A stretch of 64,000 bases of DNA. Source: Clostridia bacterium. Lineage in GTDB: Bacteria; Bacillota; Clostridia; Oscillospirales; Acutalibacteraceae. The DNA lies in the NCBI GenBank assembly GCA_017625095.1, contig JAGALQ010000040.1, forward strand, positions 42,203 through 106,202. The letters are read 5' to 3'. The notes under the pieces were generated by a model. That model was not told the DNA's origin. It did not search any database and saw only the letters and a program-made list of their open reading frames with translations. Shown here piece after piece: positions 25,094 through 35,075 of this stretch. Every line of letters starts with the position of its first letter. Within the stretch, counting starts at the first letter, position 1. Position numbers and translations under genes: made by a program.

Positions 25094-26320
25094 ATGACAA
25101 TTTATGATGAACTTGTTGCAAGAGGTCTTATCGCCCAGGTAACTGATGAAAAAGAAATCAAAGAGCTTATCAATAACGGTAAGGCAGTTTTCTATATCGG
25201 CTTTGACCCAACTGCTGACAGCCTTCATGTCGGCCACTTTATGGCACTATGCCTTATGAAGCGACTTCAGATGGCAGGTAATAAGCCTATTGCACTTCTT
25301 GGCGGCGGTACAGGTATGATTGGTGACCCCTCAGGCAGAAGTGACCTTCGTCAGGTGCTCACAAAGGAAACAATTGAGCATAATGTCGAATGTTTCAAAA
25401 AGCAGATGAGCAGATTTATTGAGTTCGGTGAAGGCAAGGCTATGATGATTAATAATGCCGATTGGCTTCTTGATCTCAACTATGTTGATGTTCTTCGCGA
25501 GGTCGGTGCTTGCTTCTCAGTTAACAATATGCTCAGAGCTGAGTGCTATAAGCAGAGAATGGAAAAAGGTCTCAGCTTCCTCGAATTCAACTATATGATT
25601 ATGCAGAGCTACGACTTCTATCACCTTTACAAAGAATACGGCTGCAATATGCAGTTCGGTGGTGACGATCAGTGGTCAAATATGCTCGGCGGTACAGAGC
25701 TTATCCGTAAGAAGCTCGGTAAAGATGCTTATGCAATGACAATCACTCTTCTTCTCAATTCAGAGGGTAAGAAGATGGGCAAAACTGCATCAGGTGCAGT
25801 ATGGCTTGATCCCGAAAAGACTTCACCTTATGAATTCTATCAGTACTGGAGAAACGTAAGTGATGCTGATGTTCTCAAGTGCATTCGTATGCTCACTTTC
25901 CTTCCTCTTGAAGAAATAGATGAGATGGATAAGTGGGAAGGCAGTCAGCTCAATAAGGCAAAGGAGATTCTCGGTTTTGAGCTTACAAAGCTTGTACACG
26001 GTGAGGAAGAAGCTGTCAAGGCTCAGGAAGCTGCACGTGCACTCTTCTCAAACGGTGCTAACACAGATAATATGCCCACAACTGTACTTACCGACGATGA
26101 TTTCGTTGACGGCAAAGTCGGCATTATCGATATTCTCGTAAAAGCCGGCCTTGCAAAGTCAAGAGGTGAGGCTCGTCGTCTTGTAGAGCAGGGCGGTGTA
26201 TCGCTTGACGATCAGAAGGTTACTTCCATTGATGCAGGTGTTGAGGCTTCACAGCTTGCTGACGGCGGATTTGCAATTGTCAAGAAGGGCAAAAAGGCTT
26301 TCCATAAGATTACAAAATAA
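25094..26320 (+). CDS. tyrS: Tyrosyl-tRNA synthetase
   Basis: A 408-residue class I synthetase with the HIGH-type motif HVGH, the KMSKS-type loop KKMGKT, tyrosine-site residues QSYDFYHL and GGDDQW, and a C-terminal S4 RNA-binding domain (LAKSRGEARRLVEQGGV). RBS is GGAGG. There are only 45 bp to recN, so no room for a T-box leader. Confidence 0.96.
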   Translation: MTIYDELVARGLIAQVTDEKEIKELINNGKAVFYIGFDPTADSLHVGHFMALCLMKRLQMAGNKPIALLGGGTGMIGDPSGRSDLRQVLTKETIEHNVECFKKQMSRFIEFGEGKAMMINNADWLLDLNYVDVLREVGACFSVNNMLRAECYKQRMEKGLSFLEFNYMIMQSYDFYHLYKEYGCNMQFGGDDQWSNMLGGTELIRKKLGKDAYAMTITLLLNSEGKKMGKTASGAVWLDPEKTSPYEFYQYWRNVSDADVLKCIRMLTFLPLEEIDEMDKWEGSQLNKAKEILGFELTKLVHGEEEAVKAQEAARALFSNGANTDNMPTTVLTDDDFVDGKVGIIDILVKAGLAKSRGEARRLVEQGGVSLDDQKVTSIDAGVEASQLADGGFAIVKKGKKAFHKITK

Positions 26321-26334
26321 TTAACTGTATGTAT

Positions 26335-26365
26335 AAATACCGATGCGTTTGCATCGGTATTTTTT
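26335..26365 (+). terminator. Intrinsic terminator after tyrS
   Basis: A 12-bp stem (26335-26346 with 26351-26362), loop GTTT, then a T-run. Confidence 0.88.
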
Positions 26366-26409
26366 ATCTCCGTTTGCAAATAATAATCATGTCAAATGGA
26401 GGTGTTTTC

Positions 26410-28041
26410 ATGAAAAAACAATCAAACGAAAATAAGAGCACCACTTCTTCCGAAGGCGGGAGGAGTGTTGGTCTTTTTTGCTTTCTGATGGTTGGATTTG
26501 TTATTTGCTGCGTCAATATTGTTGTTATCAATATGAAAAACAATACTGCTGTCGCCGGCATAAATACAAGCAAAACTCTTGTTCTCGGAGAAAGCAGAGG
26601 GATTATTTATGATTATAAATTTAACAGATTGGTGAGTTCGGATTATGATTATGTTTGTGCCGTCAAGCCTGATATATCTTCATCAGAAATGCTTCGTAAT
26701 GTGCTTGATGCCGACTCGTATGTAAATGTTGTTAATCATATTTCTAAAGGTAATCCGACAAAATTTGTTTCGCCTCGATTTATAGCGCATAAAGATATAA
26801 TTTGTGATAAAATATACAAACGGTATAATAACTCGCAATTAGCTTCCCATCTTATCGGTTATGTTGATTATGAAAATACAGGTGTGTCAGGAATTGAAAA
26901 GTCATATAATTCACTGCTTGAATCATATTCAGGTGATTATTGTGTGCGATATTTTGCTGACGGAACAGGCAGAGTTATGAACGGTGCAGATGTTGAGGTG
27001 GAATCGGAAGGCTATAACAGCAAAGGTGGTGTTGTACTGACACTCGATAAAAATGCTCAGTTTTTGCTTGAAGAAGCAATGGACAGTTGCGGAATTGAAA
27101 AGGGTGCAGCTGCTTTGCTTGATATTAAAAGCGGCGCAATCAGAGCAATTGTAAGCAGACCGAATTTTAATCCGAATGCTGTTGTCGATTATCTTAATGG
27201 GGATAGTTCTCCGCTTTTCAACCGTTCAATAGCTGCTTATCCGATAGGCTCTGTTTTTAAACCGCTTATTGCTGCTTCAGCACTTGAACAAGGTGTTGAT
27301 CCGCGAACCGTTTATGAATGCAAAGGGGTTATATCAGATAACAATAGCAGTTTCAACTGTACAAAGTCACACGGTACGGTAAATATGGCAACCGCCTTGA
27401 TGTATTCGTGCAATTGCTATTTTATCAATTTGATTAATAAAATTGACTATGAGAAAACAATCGCTCTTGCTTCTTCCTTTTATTTTGGCAGTGAGCAGGA
27501 AATATGCAACGGTATTTATTCAAGCGGCGGTAATCTTCCGTCAATAGCTGAGCTTGATTCGTTTGCAGCCCGTGCGAATTTTTCTTTTGGTCAGGGTACG
27601 CTGAACGCAACTGTTTTGCAGATTGCTGGTCTATACACAGCGATTGCAAATGAAGGCAAGTTTTGTTCGCCCTATGCAGTTGAGGGAGAATGTGATGAAA
27701 ACGGTGTATTTGAGCCAACACATACTGCGTTCGCACCGCATAAAGTGTTTTCAAAAGAAACAGCAGATTTTATTGCAGCGTGTCTTGAACTTGCGGTAAG
27801 AGAGGGTACGGGAGTGAATGCGGCTAATGAAAAGTTTACTGTTGCCGGTAAAACAGCAACTGCACAGACAGGTGAATATCAGAAAGGAAAAGAAAGACTT
27901 GTTACATGGTTTGCAGGTTTTTTTCCATATGATAACCCTGAATACGTTCTTGTTATTATGTGCGAAGACGGTGAATCGGGTTCAAGTGATTGTGCTCCTG
28001 TTTTTTCGAAAGTTGCTGCAGCGTTGATTACGGATCAATAA
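26410..28041 (+). CDS. Class B penicillin-binding protein (PbpA/FtsI type transpeptidase)
   Basis: Start at ATG 26410 (GGAGGTG 5 bp upstream), 543 residues. One N-terminal membrane span (~20-42) is followed by a short dimerisation region and a transpeptidase domain with active site S-V-F-K (YPIGSVFKPL), S-C-N (MYSCNCYF) and a third box AGKTATAQTG. The third motif reads KTA rather than KTG. The protein cross-links peptidoglycan; small size and the SCN motif resemble the PbpA group. No spoVD-specific PASTA domain is present. It is flanked by terminators, so it is a single gene. Confidence 0.88.
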   Translation: MKKQSNENKSTTSSEGGRSVGLFCFLMVGFVICCVNIVVINMKNNTAVAGINTSKTLVLGESRGIIYDYKFNRLVSSDYDYVCAVKPDISSSEMLRNVLDADSYVNVVNHISKGNPTKFVSPRFIAHKDIICDKIYKRYNNSQLASHLIGYVDYENTGVSGIEKSYNSLLESYSGDYCVRYFADGTGRVMNGADVEVESEGYNSKGGVVLTLDKNAQFLLEEAMDSCGIEKGAAALLDIKSGAIRAIVSRPNFNPNAVVDYLNGDSSPLFNRSIAAYPIGSVFKPLIAASALEQGVDPRTVYECKGVISDNNSSFNCTKSHGTVNMATALMYSCNCYFINLINKIDYEKTIALASSFYFGSEQEICNGIYSSGGNLPSIAELDSFAARANFSFGQGTLNATVLQIAGLYTAIANEGKFCSPYAVEGECDENGVFEPTHTAFAPHKVFSKETADFIAACLELAVREGTGVNAANEKFTVAGKTATAQTGEYQKGKERLVTWFAGFFPYDNPEYVLVIMCEDGESGSSDCAPVFSKVAAALITDQ

Positions 28042-28055
28042 AATAAATAAAACAC

Positions 28056-28085
28056 TTTACTTTATTATAATAATTATGTTATAAT
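28056..28085 (+). promoter_or_regulatory. Promoter of the ruvCAB genes
   Basis: TTTACT (28056-28061), 18 bp, TATAAT (28080-28085), ending about 31 bp before ruvC. Confidence 0.5.
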
Positions 28086-28116
28086 TACTTGATAAAATTT
28101 GTGTTGGAGTAAGACT

Positions 28117-28620
28117 ATGAGAATTTTAGGTATTGACCCGGGTTATGCAATAGTCGGTTACGGAATAATAGATTATAACTCAAATCACTTTTCTGTTGTC
28201 GATTACGGTGCAATAACTACAAAGGCACATACGCCTTTTGAACAAAGGCTTTCTTCAATATACTGCGGTATGACTCAACTTATCTCAACTTATAAACCAG
28301 ATGCGATGTCGATTGAAAAGCTTTTTTTCAACACTAACACAACCACTGCAATTGATGTTGCTCAGGCAAGGGGAGTAATCGTCCTTTCAGCTGCTCAGGG
28401 CGGTCTTGATATAGCTGAATATACTCCGCTTCAGGTTAAGCAGAGCGTTGTAGGCTACGGAAGAGCAGAAAAAAAGCAGGTGCAGGAGATGACGCGATTA
28501 ATGCTCAATCTTAAAGCTGTACCAAAGCCTGACGATACCGCCGATGCGCTGGCTCTTGCTATTTGTCACGCACATTCAGCAGGTTCAATGCTTGGCAGAA
28601 TTAAAGTAAACGGAGGATAA
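28117..28620 (+). CDS. ruvC: Crossover junction endodeoxyribonuclease RuvC
   Basis: ATG 28117 lies 7 bp after GGAG; 167 residues. Catalytic acidic residues are seen in ILGIDPG (Asp7), SIEKLFF (Glu) and the C-terminal KPDDTADALA (Asp pair). It resolves Holliday junctions made and moved by RuvAB, encoded directly downstream. Confidence 0.95.
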   Translation: MRILGIDPGYAIVGYGIIDYNSNHFSVVDYGAITTKAHTPFEQRLSSIYCGMTQLISTYKPDAMSIEKLFFNTNTTTAIDVAQARGVIVLSAAQGGLDIAEYTPLQVKQSVVGYGRAEKKQVQEMTRLMLNLKAVPKPDDTADALALAICHAHSAGSMLGRIKVNGG

Positions 28621-28622
28621 AA

Positions 28623-29228
28623 ATGTTTTATTCACTTACCGGCAAAGTTGTACATACGGATGAATCAAGCGTTGCGCTCAGCTGTTCAGGTGTTGCGTTC
28701 CGCTGTTATACAAGTTTTAATACGCTCTGCAAAATCGGTTCAACGGGCGAAACGGTAACTCTCTATACATATCTCAGTGTCCGTGAGGATGCACTTGATC
28801 TTTTCGGATTTGCAGATACGGCTGAGCTTGATTGCTTTAAGATCCTTATCGGTGTTTCAGGTGTCGGTCCCAAGGCAGGACTTGCGATTCTTTCCCGTCT
28901 TACACCCGATAAGCTTTCACAAGCGGTTGCTTGCGGTGATGTCAAAGCAATTACAGCTGCTCAGGGTGTGGGTCCGAAAATTGCGCAGAGAATTATTGTT
29001 GAACTTAAAGATAAGCTTGCTCCCTTCTCGACAGGTGTCTCTTCTGTCGGCTTTTCAGACGTTGCTCAGAATATATCGGGCAGTGCGGAAAATGATGCGG
29101 TCGATGCTCTTATGTCGCTTGGCTTTTCACGTTCTGAGGCAAGTCTTGCTGTCGGCAAGCTTGAAAAAAACCTTTCACTCGACGATATGATCAAGCAGGC
29201 GCTGCTCAGCCTTTCCGGAAATCTATAA
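28623..29228 (+). CDS. ruvA: Holliday junction helicase subunit RuvA
   Basis: A 201-residue protein with an N-terminal OB domain, helix-hairpin-helix motifs (ISGVGPKAGLAIL-type LIGVSGVGPKAGLA and AAQGVGPKIAQRII) and a C-terminal helical domain that contacts RuvB. Two bases after ruvC. Confidence 0.96.
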   Translation: MFYSLTGKVVHTDESSVALSCSGVAFRCYTSFNTLCKIGSTGETVTLYTYLSVREDALDLFGFADTAELDCFKILIGVSGVGPKAGLAILSRLTPDKLSQAVACGDVKAITAAQGVGPKIAQRIIVELKDKLAPFSTGVSSVGFSDVAQNISGSAENDAVDALMSLGFSRSEASLAVGKLEKNLSLDDMIKQALLSLSGNL

Positions 29229-29243
29229 TTGAGGTGTGAAACA

Positions 29244-30275
29244 ATGATGGACGAAATGGATTTTGAAAACCGAATTGTTGCTTCCGGCTTTACCCCTGAA
29301 GATAATGATATTGAGCTTTCTCTCAGACCTCAGCGTATTGAAGATTACATCGGTCAGGAAAAGGTTAAGGAGAATCTGCGTATATATATTGAGGCGGCGA
29401 AAACGAGATGTGAGCCGCTTGACCATGTTTTGTTATACGGTCCTCCCGGCCTTGGTAAGACAACTCTTGCAGGTATTATTGCAAATGAGATGGGTGTTAA
29501 CTTCCGCGTTACTTCAGGTCCTGCGATTGAAAAGCCGGGTGATCTTGCGGCTTTACTTACAAATCTTAACGAAGGTGACGTGCTTTTTGTCGATGAAATA
29601 CACCGACTTTCAAGGGCTGTTGAAGAAGTTCTTTATCCGGCAATGGAAGACAATGCACTCGACATAATAATCGGCAAGGGACCTTCAGCCAGGTCAATAA
29701 GACTTGATCTTAAGCGTTTCACTCTTATCGGTGCTACAACACGTGCAGGTCAGCTGAGTGCTCCTCTTCGTGACAGATTCGGTGTTATATTCAGGCTTGA
29801 ACTCTATACGCCTGAGGAGCTTGCAGGCATAGTCAAGCGCTCTGCGGGCATACTCAATATAGGTATTGATGATGACGGTGCTCTCGAAATTGCGTCGCGT
29901 TCAAGAGGCACTCCGCGTATAGCTAACCGCCTTCTCAAACGAGCCCGTGACTTTGCTCAGGTTCTCGGAAAAGGCTCTATAGACTTGGAAAGTGCTCAGC
30001 TGGCACTTAACCGAATGGAAATTGATGAGCTCGGTCTTGATAATATCGACAGACTTCTGCTTTCATCAATTATCAAGTTTTATAAGGGCGGTCCCGTAGG
30101 TCTTGAAACTATAGCTGCTGCAATCGGTGAAGAAGCTGTTACGATTGAGGATGTATATGAACCTTATCTTATGCAGATTGGCTTCCTCAGCCGAACACCC
30201 CGCGGCAGGATGGTTACACCTGCAGGATATGCACATCTCGGAATTCCTGTTGAAGGTCAACAAACTTTATTTTAA
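29244..30275 (+). CDS. ruvB: Holliday junction helicase subunit RuvB
   Basis: ATG 29244 lies 7 bp after GAGGTG; 343 residues. AAA+ motifs are Walker [12 protein letters not shown], Walker [10 protein letters not shown] and sensor [18 protein letters not shown]; a winged-helix domain ends the protein. It is the motor of RuvAB branch migration. Confidence 0.97.
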   Translation: MMDEMDFENRIVASGFTPEDNDIELSLRPQRIEDYIGQEKVKENLRIYIEAAKTRCEPLDHVLLYGPPGLGKTTLAGIIANEMGVNFRVTSGPAIEKPGDLAALLTNLNEGDVLFVDEIHRLSRAVEEVLYPAMEDNALDIIIGKGPSARSIRLDLKRFTLIGATTRAGQLSAPLRDRFGVIFRLELYTPEELAGIVKRSAGILNIGIDDDGALEIASRSRGTPRIANRLLKRARDFAQVLGKGSIDLESAQLALNRMEIDELGLDNIDRLLLSSIIKFYKGGPVGLETIAAAIGEEAVTIEDVYEPYLMQIGFLSRTPRGRMVTPAGYAHLGIPVEGQQTLF

Positions 30276-30286
30276 GGGTGATTCTA

Positions 30287-31636
30287 ATGGGCAGATTATT
30301 CGGTACAGACGGTGCGCGAGGAATTGCAAACAGTGAGCTGACCTGTGAGCTTTCAATGCAGATTGGTCGAGCAACGGCAATGCTCCTTTCGGATGGAAAC
30401 CGAAAAAGACCGCGTGTGCTTATCGGAACAGACACAAGAATTTCTTCGCAGATGTTGCAGTCTGCCATTGCTGCGGGTCTTTGTTCTGTTGGTGCAGATG
30501 TATTGATTCTGGGTGTTCTTCCCACACCCGCGGTAGCTTTTCTTGTAAAAGAGTATGGCTATGATGCCGGTGTGATGATATCTGCATCCCATAATCCGTG
30601 TGAGTATAACGGAATTAAAATCTTTAAGTCAGACGGTTATAAATTACCCGATGAGCTTGAAGAGCAGATTGAAGCTATAATTCTTGACAGATCAATTGTT
30701 CCTGAAGTCAAAATCGGCGGTGACGTTGGTCGAATTCGCTCATCCGATATGCCGAGGTTTGATTATATCGAGCATCTGCTCGAAACAGTTGACTGCGATT
30801 TTTCGGGAATTAAAATCGCTCTTGACTGTGCAAACGGCTCAGCATCATTTACAGCACCAGATCTTTTTACCGAGCTCGGTGCTGATTTTGAGGTTATTTC
30901 TGCCGTGCCTAACGGTATCAATATCAACCGAGATTGCGGTTCAACCCATACAGAGTCACTTCAGAGATTTGTTACCGATAATAATTGTGCCGTCGGCTTT
31001 GCTTTTGACGGTGACGCTGACCGTCTTCTTGCAGTTGATGAAAACGGCAACGTTGTTGACGGCGACAAAATTGTTGCTATATGTGCCAAATATCTCAAAG
31101 AAAAAGGCAGACTTAAGAATGATACAGCAGTTGTAACCGTAATGAGCAATCTCGGTTTCCACGATTTTTGCGAAAAGAACTCAATTAAAGCCGAGGTTAC
31201 TACTGTTGGTGACAGATATGTTCTTGAAAAAATGCTTGATGGCGGCTTTTCCATTGGTGGCGAACAATCGGGTCACGTTATTTTTCTTGATTATGCAACA
31301 ACAGGTGACGGTCAGCTTACAGCCATACAGCTTCTTCAGATTATTAAAAAAAGCGGCAAAAAATTAAGCGAATTGGCTGCTGAAATAGATATGTATCCGC
31401 AGATTATGATCAACGTGCGGGTATCCAATATCGGTAAAGTACGATATAACAATGATATGGAAATCAAAAAAGCTGTTGCCAATGCTGAAAAAGAGCTTTT
31501 CGGTACGGGAAGAGTGCTTGTAAGAGTTTCAGGTACCGAGCCTTTGATCAGAATTATGGTTGAGGGTAAGGATGAAAATAAAATCAGACAGATTGCCGAA
31601 GAGTTGGCAACTGTCATCAAGGAACGTTTAATTTAA
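30287..31636 (+). CDS. glmM: Phosphoglucosamine mutase
   Basis: ATG 30287 follows AAGGGTG; 449 residues. The phosphoserine loop ISASHNPCEYNG, metal loop FDGDADR, sugar loop GGEQSGH and phosphate loop RVSGTEPLIR of alpha-D-phosphohexomutases are all present, with the GTDGARG start typical of GlmM. It makes glucosamine-1-P for UDP-GlcNAc and peptidoglycan. Confidence 0.95.
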   Translation: MGRLFGTDGARGIANSELTCELSMQIGRATAMLLSDGNRKRPRVLIGTDTRISSQMLQSAIAAGLCSVGADVLILGVLPTPAVAFLVKEYGYDAGVMISASHNPCEYNGIKIFKSDGYKLPDELEEQIEAIILDRSIVPEVKIGGDVGRIRSSDMPRFDYIEHLLETVDCDFSGIKIALDCANGSASFTAPDLFTELGADFEVISAVPNGININRDCGSTHTESLQRFVTDNNCAVGFAFDGDADRLLAVDENGNVVDGDKIVAICAKYLKEKGRLKNDTAVVTVMSNLGFHDFCEKNSIKAEVTTVGDRYVLEKMLDGGFSIGGEQSGHVIFLDYATTGDGQLTAIQLLQIIKKSGKKLSELAAEIDMYPQIMINVRVSNIGKVRYNNDMEIKKAVANAEKELFGTGRVLVRVSGTEPLIRIMVEGKDENKIRQIAEELATVIKERLI

Positions 31637-31655
31637 CAGTTTCAGAGGAATTATT

Positions 31656-32528
31656 ATGAGAATTTCAAACAATTGGAAAGACTATGAACTGCTCGACTGT
31701 ACTGACGGTGAGCGTCTTGAACGTTGGGGCGATATTATTCTTATTCGTCCCGACCCTCAGGTTATCTGGAAAACAGGCAGACGTCATCCTATGTGGCGCA
31801 AGGCCAATGCAAGATACAACCGTTCACAGACAGGCGGCGGCAGATGGGAGATACTCGGTAAACTTCCAGACAGGTGGGAAATTTCATACGGTGATCTCAC
31901 TTTTAATATTAAGACAATGGGATTTAAGCACACAGGTCTTTTCCCTGAACAGGCAACAAACTGGGATCTTGTTCGCTCAATGATTGAAAAAGCTGACAGA
32001 CCGCTTAAGGTACTTAACCTTTTCGCTTATACCGGAGGTGCAACTGTTGCTGCCCTCAAAAGCGGTGCGCAGGTAACTCACGTCGATGCATCGAAAGGTA
32101 TGGTGCAGTGGGCAAAAGAGAATGCCGCATCAAGCGGTGTTCTTGACGGAAAAGTCCGTTGGCTGGTTGATGATTGTATCAAGTTTGTTCAGCGTGAAAT
32201 ACGCAGAGGAAACAAATACGACATCATAATTATGGATCCTCCTTCATACGGCAGAGGTCCCGGCGGAGAGGTTTGGAAGCTTGAGGACGAGGTTCACGAT
32301 TTTGTGGCTCTTTGCGAACAGCTTCTTTCCGATGATGCTGCAGCCGTTCTTATTAATTCTTACACCACAGGTCTTTCGCCGTCGGTAATGGAATACATAC
32401 TCGGCTCTGTTATTGTGCCGCGTCACGGCGGAACAGTTTCCGGTCAGGAGCTTGGCTTACCTGCAACCCTTTCGGGTATGGCACTGCCTTGCGGTGCAAC
32501 TGCAATCTGGAGTAAACAGGAAATTTGA
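31656..32528 (+). CDS. SAM-dependent rRNA methyltransferase (RlmI-like)
   Basis: The 290-residue class I methyltransferase has SAM motif [14 protein letters not shown], an acidic-loop motif [15 protein letters not shown] and a catalytic [17 protein letters not shown]. This pattern belongs to the RlmI/RlmK-like family acting on 23S rRNA cytosine or guanine. The PUA domain of RlmI is not obvious, so the exact target is unsure. Confidence 0.8.
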   Translation: MRISNNWKDYELLDCTDGERLERWGDIILIRPDPQVIWKTGRRHPMWRKANARYNRSQTGGGRWEILGKLPDRWEISYGDLTFNIKTMGFKHTGLFPEQATNWDLVRSMIEKADRPLKVLNLFAYTGGATVAALKSGAQVTHVDASKGMVQWAKENAASSGVLDGKVRWLVDDCIKFVQREIRRGNKYDIIIMDPPSYGRGPGGEVWKLEDEVHDFVALCEQLLSDDAAAVLINSYTTGLSPSVMEYILGSVIVPRHGGTVSGQELGLPATLSGMALPCGATAIWSKQEI

Positions 32529-32532
32529 AATT

Positions 32533-33387
32533 ATGGGAAATATAATCGAATTTGACAATGTCAGCTTCCGTTATGAAGCGGATATCGAAGGCGAAATGTT
32601 ACCGCTTGCTGTTGACAGCGTAAGTCTCGGCATTGAACAGGGCAGTTTTGTTGCTGTTTTAGGTCACAACGGCTCGGGTAAATCGACGCTTGCAAAGCTG
32701 ACTAATGCAATAAATATCCCCGAAAGCGGTAAGGTTACCGTTGACGGTATGGATACATCGGATGAAAAATTGACAGATGCCATACGCAGAACGGTTGGTA
32801 TGGTTTTTCAGAATCCCGATAATCAGATAGTTGCAACAATTGTTGAGGATGATGTTGCATTCGGTCCTGAAAACCTCGGTGTGCCGCCTGCAGAAATCAG
32901 ACAGCGCGTTGACGATGCTCTTAAGGCTGTCAATATGTTTGAATTCCGCAAAAGCGAGCCTCACAAGCTTTCAGGCGGACAGAAACAGAGAGTTGCAATT
33001 GCAGGTGTTATTGCTATGCAGACGAGCTGTATTGTGCTTGATGAGCCCACGGCAATGCTCGACCCCAACGGACGACGTGAGGTCATTGCAACAATAAAGA
33101 AGCTTAATAAAGAGATGGGTATTACGGTAATTCTTGTTACGCATTTTATGGATGAGGCTGTTCAGGCTGACAGAGTTGTCGTAATGGATAAAGGCAGAAT
33201 TATAATGGACGGTACACCGCGTGAGGTCTTCTCTGAATCAGACAGGCTGATTGCTGTCGGTCTGGATGTTCCTCAGGCAACACAGCTTGCAGCTGCACTT
33301 ATAAAAAAGGGTGTGCAGATAAGTTCCGATCTTCTTGATGAAAATGAATGTATAGATGCCGTCTGTGAACTTTTAAGGAGTAAATGA
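32533..33387 (+). CDS. ecfA1: ECF transporter ATP-binding subunit A1
   Basis: ATG 32533, 284 residues. ABC ATPase motifs: Walker [11 protein letters not shown]-loop VFQNPDNQI, signature LSGGQKQR, Walker [12 protein letters not shown] and the switch His in VTHFMD. Energising module of an energy-coupling-factor vitamin transporter, followed at once by ecfA2 and ecfT. No S component is next to it, so it probably serves several substrate subunits encoded elsewhere (group II ECF). Confidence 0.94.
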   Translation: MGNIIEFDNVSFRYEADIEGEMLPLAVDSVSLGIEQGSFVAVLGHNGSGKSTLAKLTNAINIPESGKVTVDGMDTSDEKLTDAIRRTVGMVFQNPDNQIVATIVEDDVAFGPENLGVPPAEIRQRVDDALKAVNMFEFRKSEPHKLSGGQKQRVAIAGVIAMQTSCIVLDEPTAMLDPNGRREVIATIKKLNKEMGITVILVTHFMDEAVQADRVVVMDKGRIIMDGTPREVFSESDRLIAVGLDVPQATQLAAALIKKGVQISSDLLDENECIDAVCELLRSK

Positions 33388-34247
33388 TGCCGATTATTTC
33401 ACTTAAAAATCTCACTCACACTTACAGTGCGGGTACACCGCTGAGTGTCAGTGCGATAGAGAACATAAATCTTGATATTGAAAGCGGAGAGCTGGTTGGC
33501 ATAATTGGTCACACCGGTTCAGGTAAAAGCACCCTTGTTCAGCATCTTAACGGTCTGCTTAAGCCGACTGAAGGTAAGGTTTTTATTGACGGCGAAGATA
33601 TCTGGTCTAACAAGAAAAAAATCCGATCTGTCAGATTTAAGGTCGGTCTTTGTTTTCAGTATCCCGAATATCAGCTGTTTGAGGAAACAGTATATAAAGA
33701 TATTTCGTTCGGTCCTAAAAATATGGGAATGTCAAAGGAAGAGATCGACTTAAGTGTACGCCGTGCGGCTGATTACGTAGGTCTCAGACACGATCTTCTC
33801 AATAAATCACCGTTTGATTTATCGGGCGGAGAAAAGAGAAGAGCTGCCATAGCAGGTGTTATGGCAATGAATCCCAAAATACTTATTCTTGATGAGCCTA
33901 CCGCGGGTCTTGATCCTAAGGGCAGAAGAGAAATTCTTGATATGATTGTTGACTATAAAAAGAAAACAGGCAGCACGGTGCTTCTTGTTTCTCACAGCAT
34001 GGAGGATGTGGCAAGTGTTGCAACAAAAATCCTTGTAATGAATAAGTCTCAGGTTGCTATGTACGGCAGTGTAGACGAAGTTTTTTCCCGTGCTGATGAG
34101 CTTGAAAAAATAAATCTCGACGTACCGCAGATTACACGAATTTTTCTCGGTCTTCGCAAACGTGGCATTGATGTCAGCGCTGATGTGTATACGGTCAATG
34201 AGGGCTGTAGCCGTCTGCTCTCACTTCTGAACGGAGGTGAATGCTGA
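33387..34247 (+). CDS. ecfA2: ECF transporter ATP-binding subunit A2
   Basis: The second ATPase, 286 residues, starting at ATG 33387 (33384 is an alternative). Motifs: GHTGSGKST, CFQYPEYQLF, LSGGEKRR, LILDEPTAGLDP, VSHSMED. It forms a heterodimer with EcfA1. The start overlaps the ecfA1 stop. Confidence 0.94.
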   Translation: MPIISLKNLTHTYSAGTPLSVSAIENINLDIESGELVGIIGHTGSGKSTLVQHLNGLLKPTEGKVFIDGEDIWSNKKKIRSVRFKVGLCFQYPEYQLFEETVYKDISFGPKNMGMSKEEIDLSVRRAADYVGLRHDLLNKSPFDLSGGEKRRAAIAGVMAMNPKILILDEPTAGLDPKGRREILDMIVDYKKKTGSTVLLVSHSMEDVASVATKILVMNKSQVAMYGSVDEVFSRADELEKINLDVPQITRIFLGLRKRGIDVSADVYTVNEGCSRLLSLLNGGEC

Positions 34248-35059
34248 TGAAGGGTATTGCAATAGGTCAGTATTATCCGGGAAAATCATTGCTTCATAAG
34301 ATGGATCCGCGTGTAAAAATATTGCTGACGCTTGTTTTTGTGTTTTTGATTTTCTTTTGTAAGAATTTTTGGGCACTTGGTCTTATGGGTAGCTTTTTGC
34401 TGATAGGAATGCTGATTTCCGGTGTGCCTTTCAAAATGCTTATCAGAAGCCTTCGTGCAATATTGTTTATTGTGCTTATTACTGCTGTTCTTAATCTTTT
34501 TTATGTTACGGACGGTAATGTGCTTTTTCCGAACACATTTATCAAGATTACGGACAAGGGTCTGTATACGGCTATTTTTATGACGGTCAGAATTGCATGC
34601 CTTATCATTGGCAGCTCACTTATGACTTTCACAACAACACCCACGATGCTGACTGACGCAATCGAAAGGCTTCTGTCACCGCTCAAAATTTTCAAAATAC
34701 AGGTTCACACTCTTGCAATGATGATGACTCTGGCACTCAGATTTATTCCTACACTTATGGAAGAAATTGAGAAGATTATGAACGCACAGAAGGCGAGAGG
34801 TGCTGACCTTGAAAGCGGTAATATTATTGACCGTGCAAAAGCACTTGTTCCGATTCTTGTTCCGCTATTTGTTTCCTCGTTCAGAAGAGCATATGAACTT
34901 GCTTTTGCAATGGAGTGCAGATGTTATACCGGAGGAAACGGTCGCACACGTATGAAGCAAATGAAGCTTTCGTGGCTGGACTTGCTGTTTGGTTTTGCAA
35001 TGACATCAATTCTTGCAGGTGTCATTTTGCTGAATCATTATTTTGCACATCTAATTTAG
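34247..35059 (+). CDS. ecfT: ECF transporter transmembrane subunit T
   Basis: ATG 34247, 9 bp after GGAGG and sharing one base with the ecfA2 stop; 270 residues with about five to six spans. The two coupling-helix motifs are visible: AQKARGAD and ECRCYTGG. It couples EcfA1A2 ATP hydrolysis to the S subunit. Confidence 0.94.
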   Translation: MKGIAIGQYYPGKSLLHKMDPRVKILLTLVFVFLIFFCKNFWALGLMGSFLLIGMLISGVPFKMLIRSLRAILFIVLITAVLNLFYVTDGNVLFPNTFIKITDKGLYTAIFMTVRIACLIIGSSLMTFTTTPTMLTDAIERLLSPLKIFKIQVHTLAMMMTLALRFIPTLMEEIEKIMNAQKARGADLESGNIIDRAKALVPILVPLFVSSFRRAYELAFAMECRCYTGGNGRTRMKQMKLSWLDLLFGFAMTSILAGVILLNHYFAHLI

Positions 35060-35075
35060 TTTGGCAGGGATTAAT

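Noticed and set aside
32413-32532. Longer N-terminus for EcfA1
   Set aside because: It lies within the methyltransferase gene and does not resemble ABC ATPases; the conserved domain begins right after ATG 32533.
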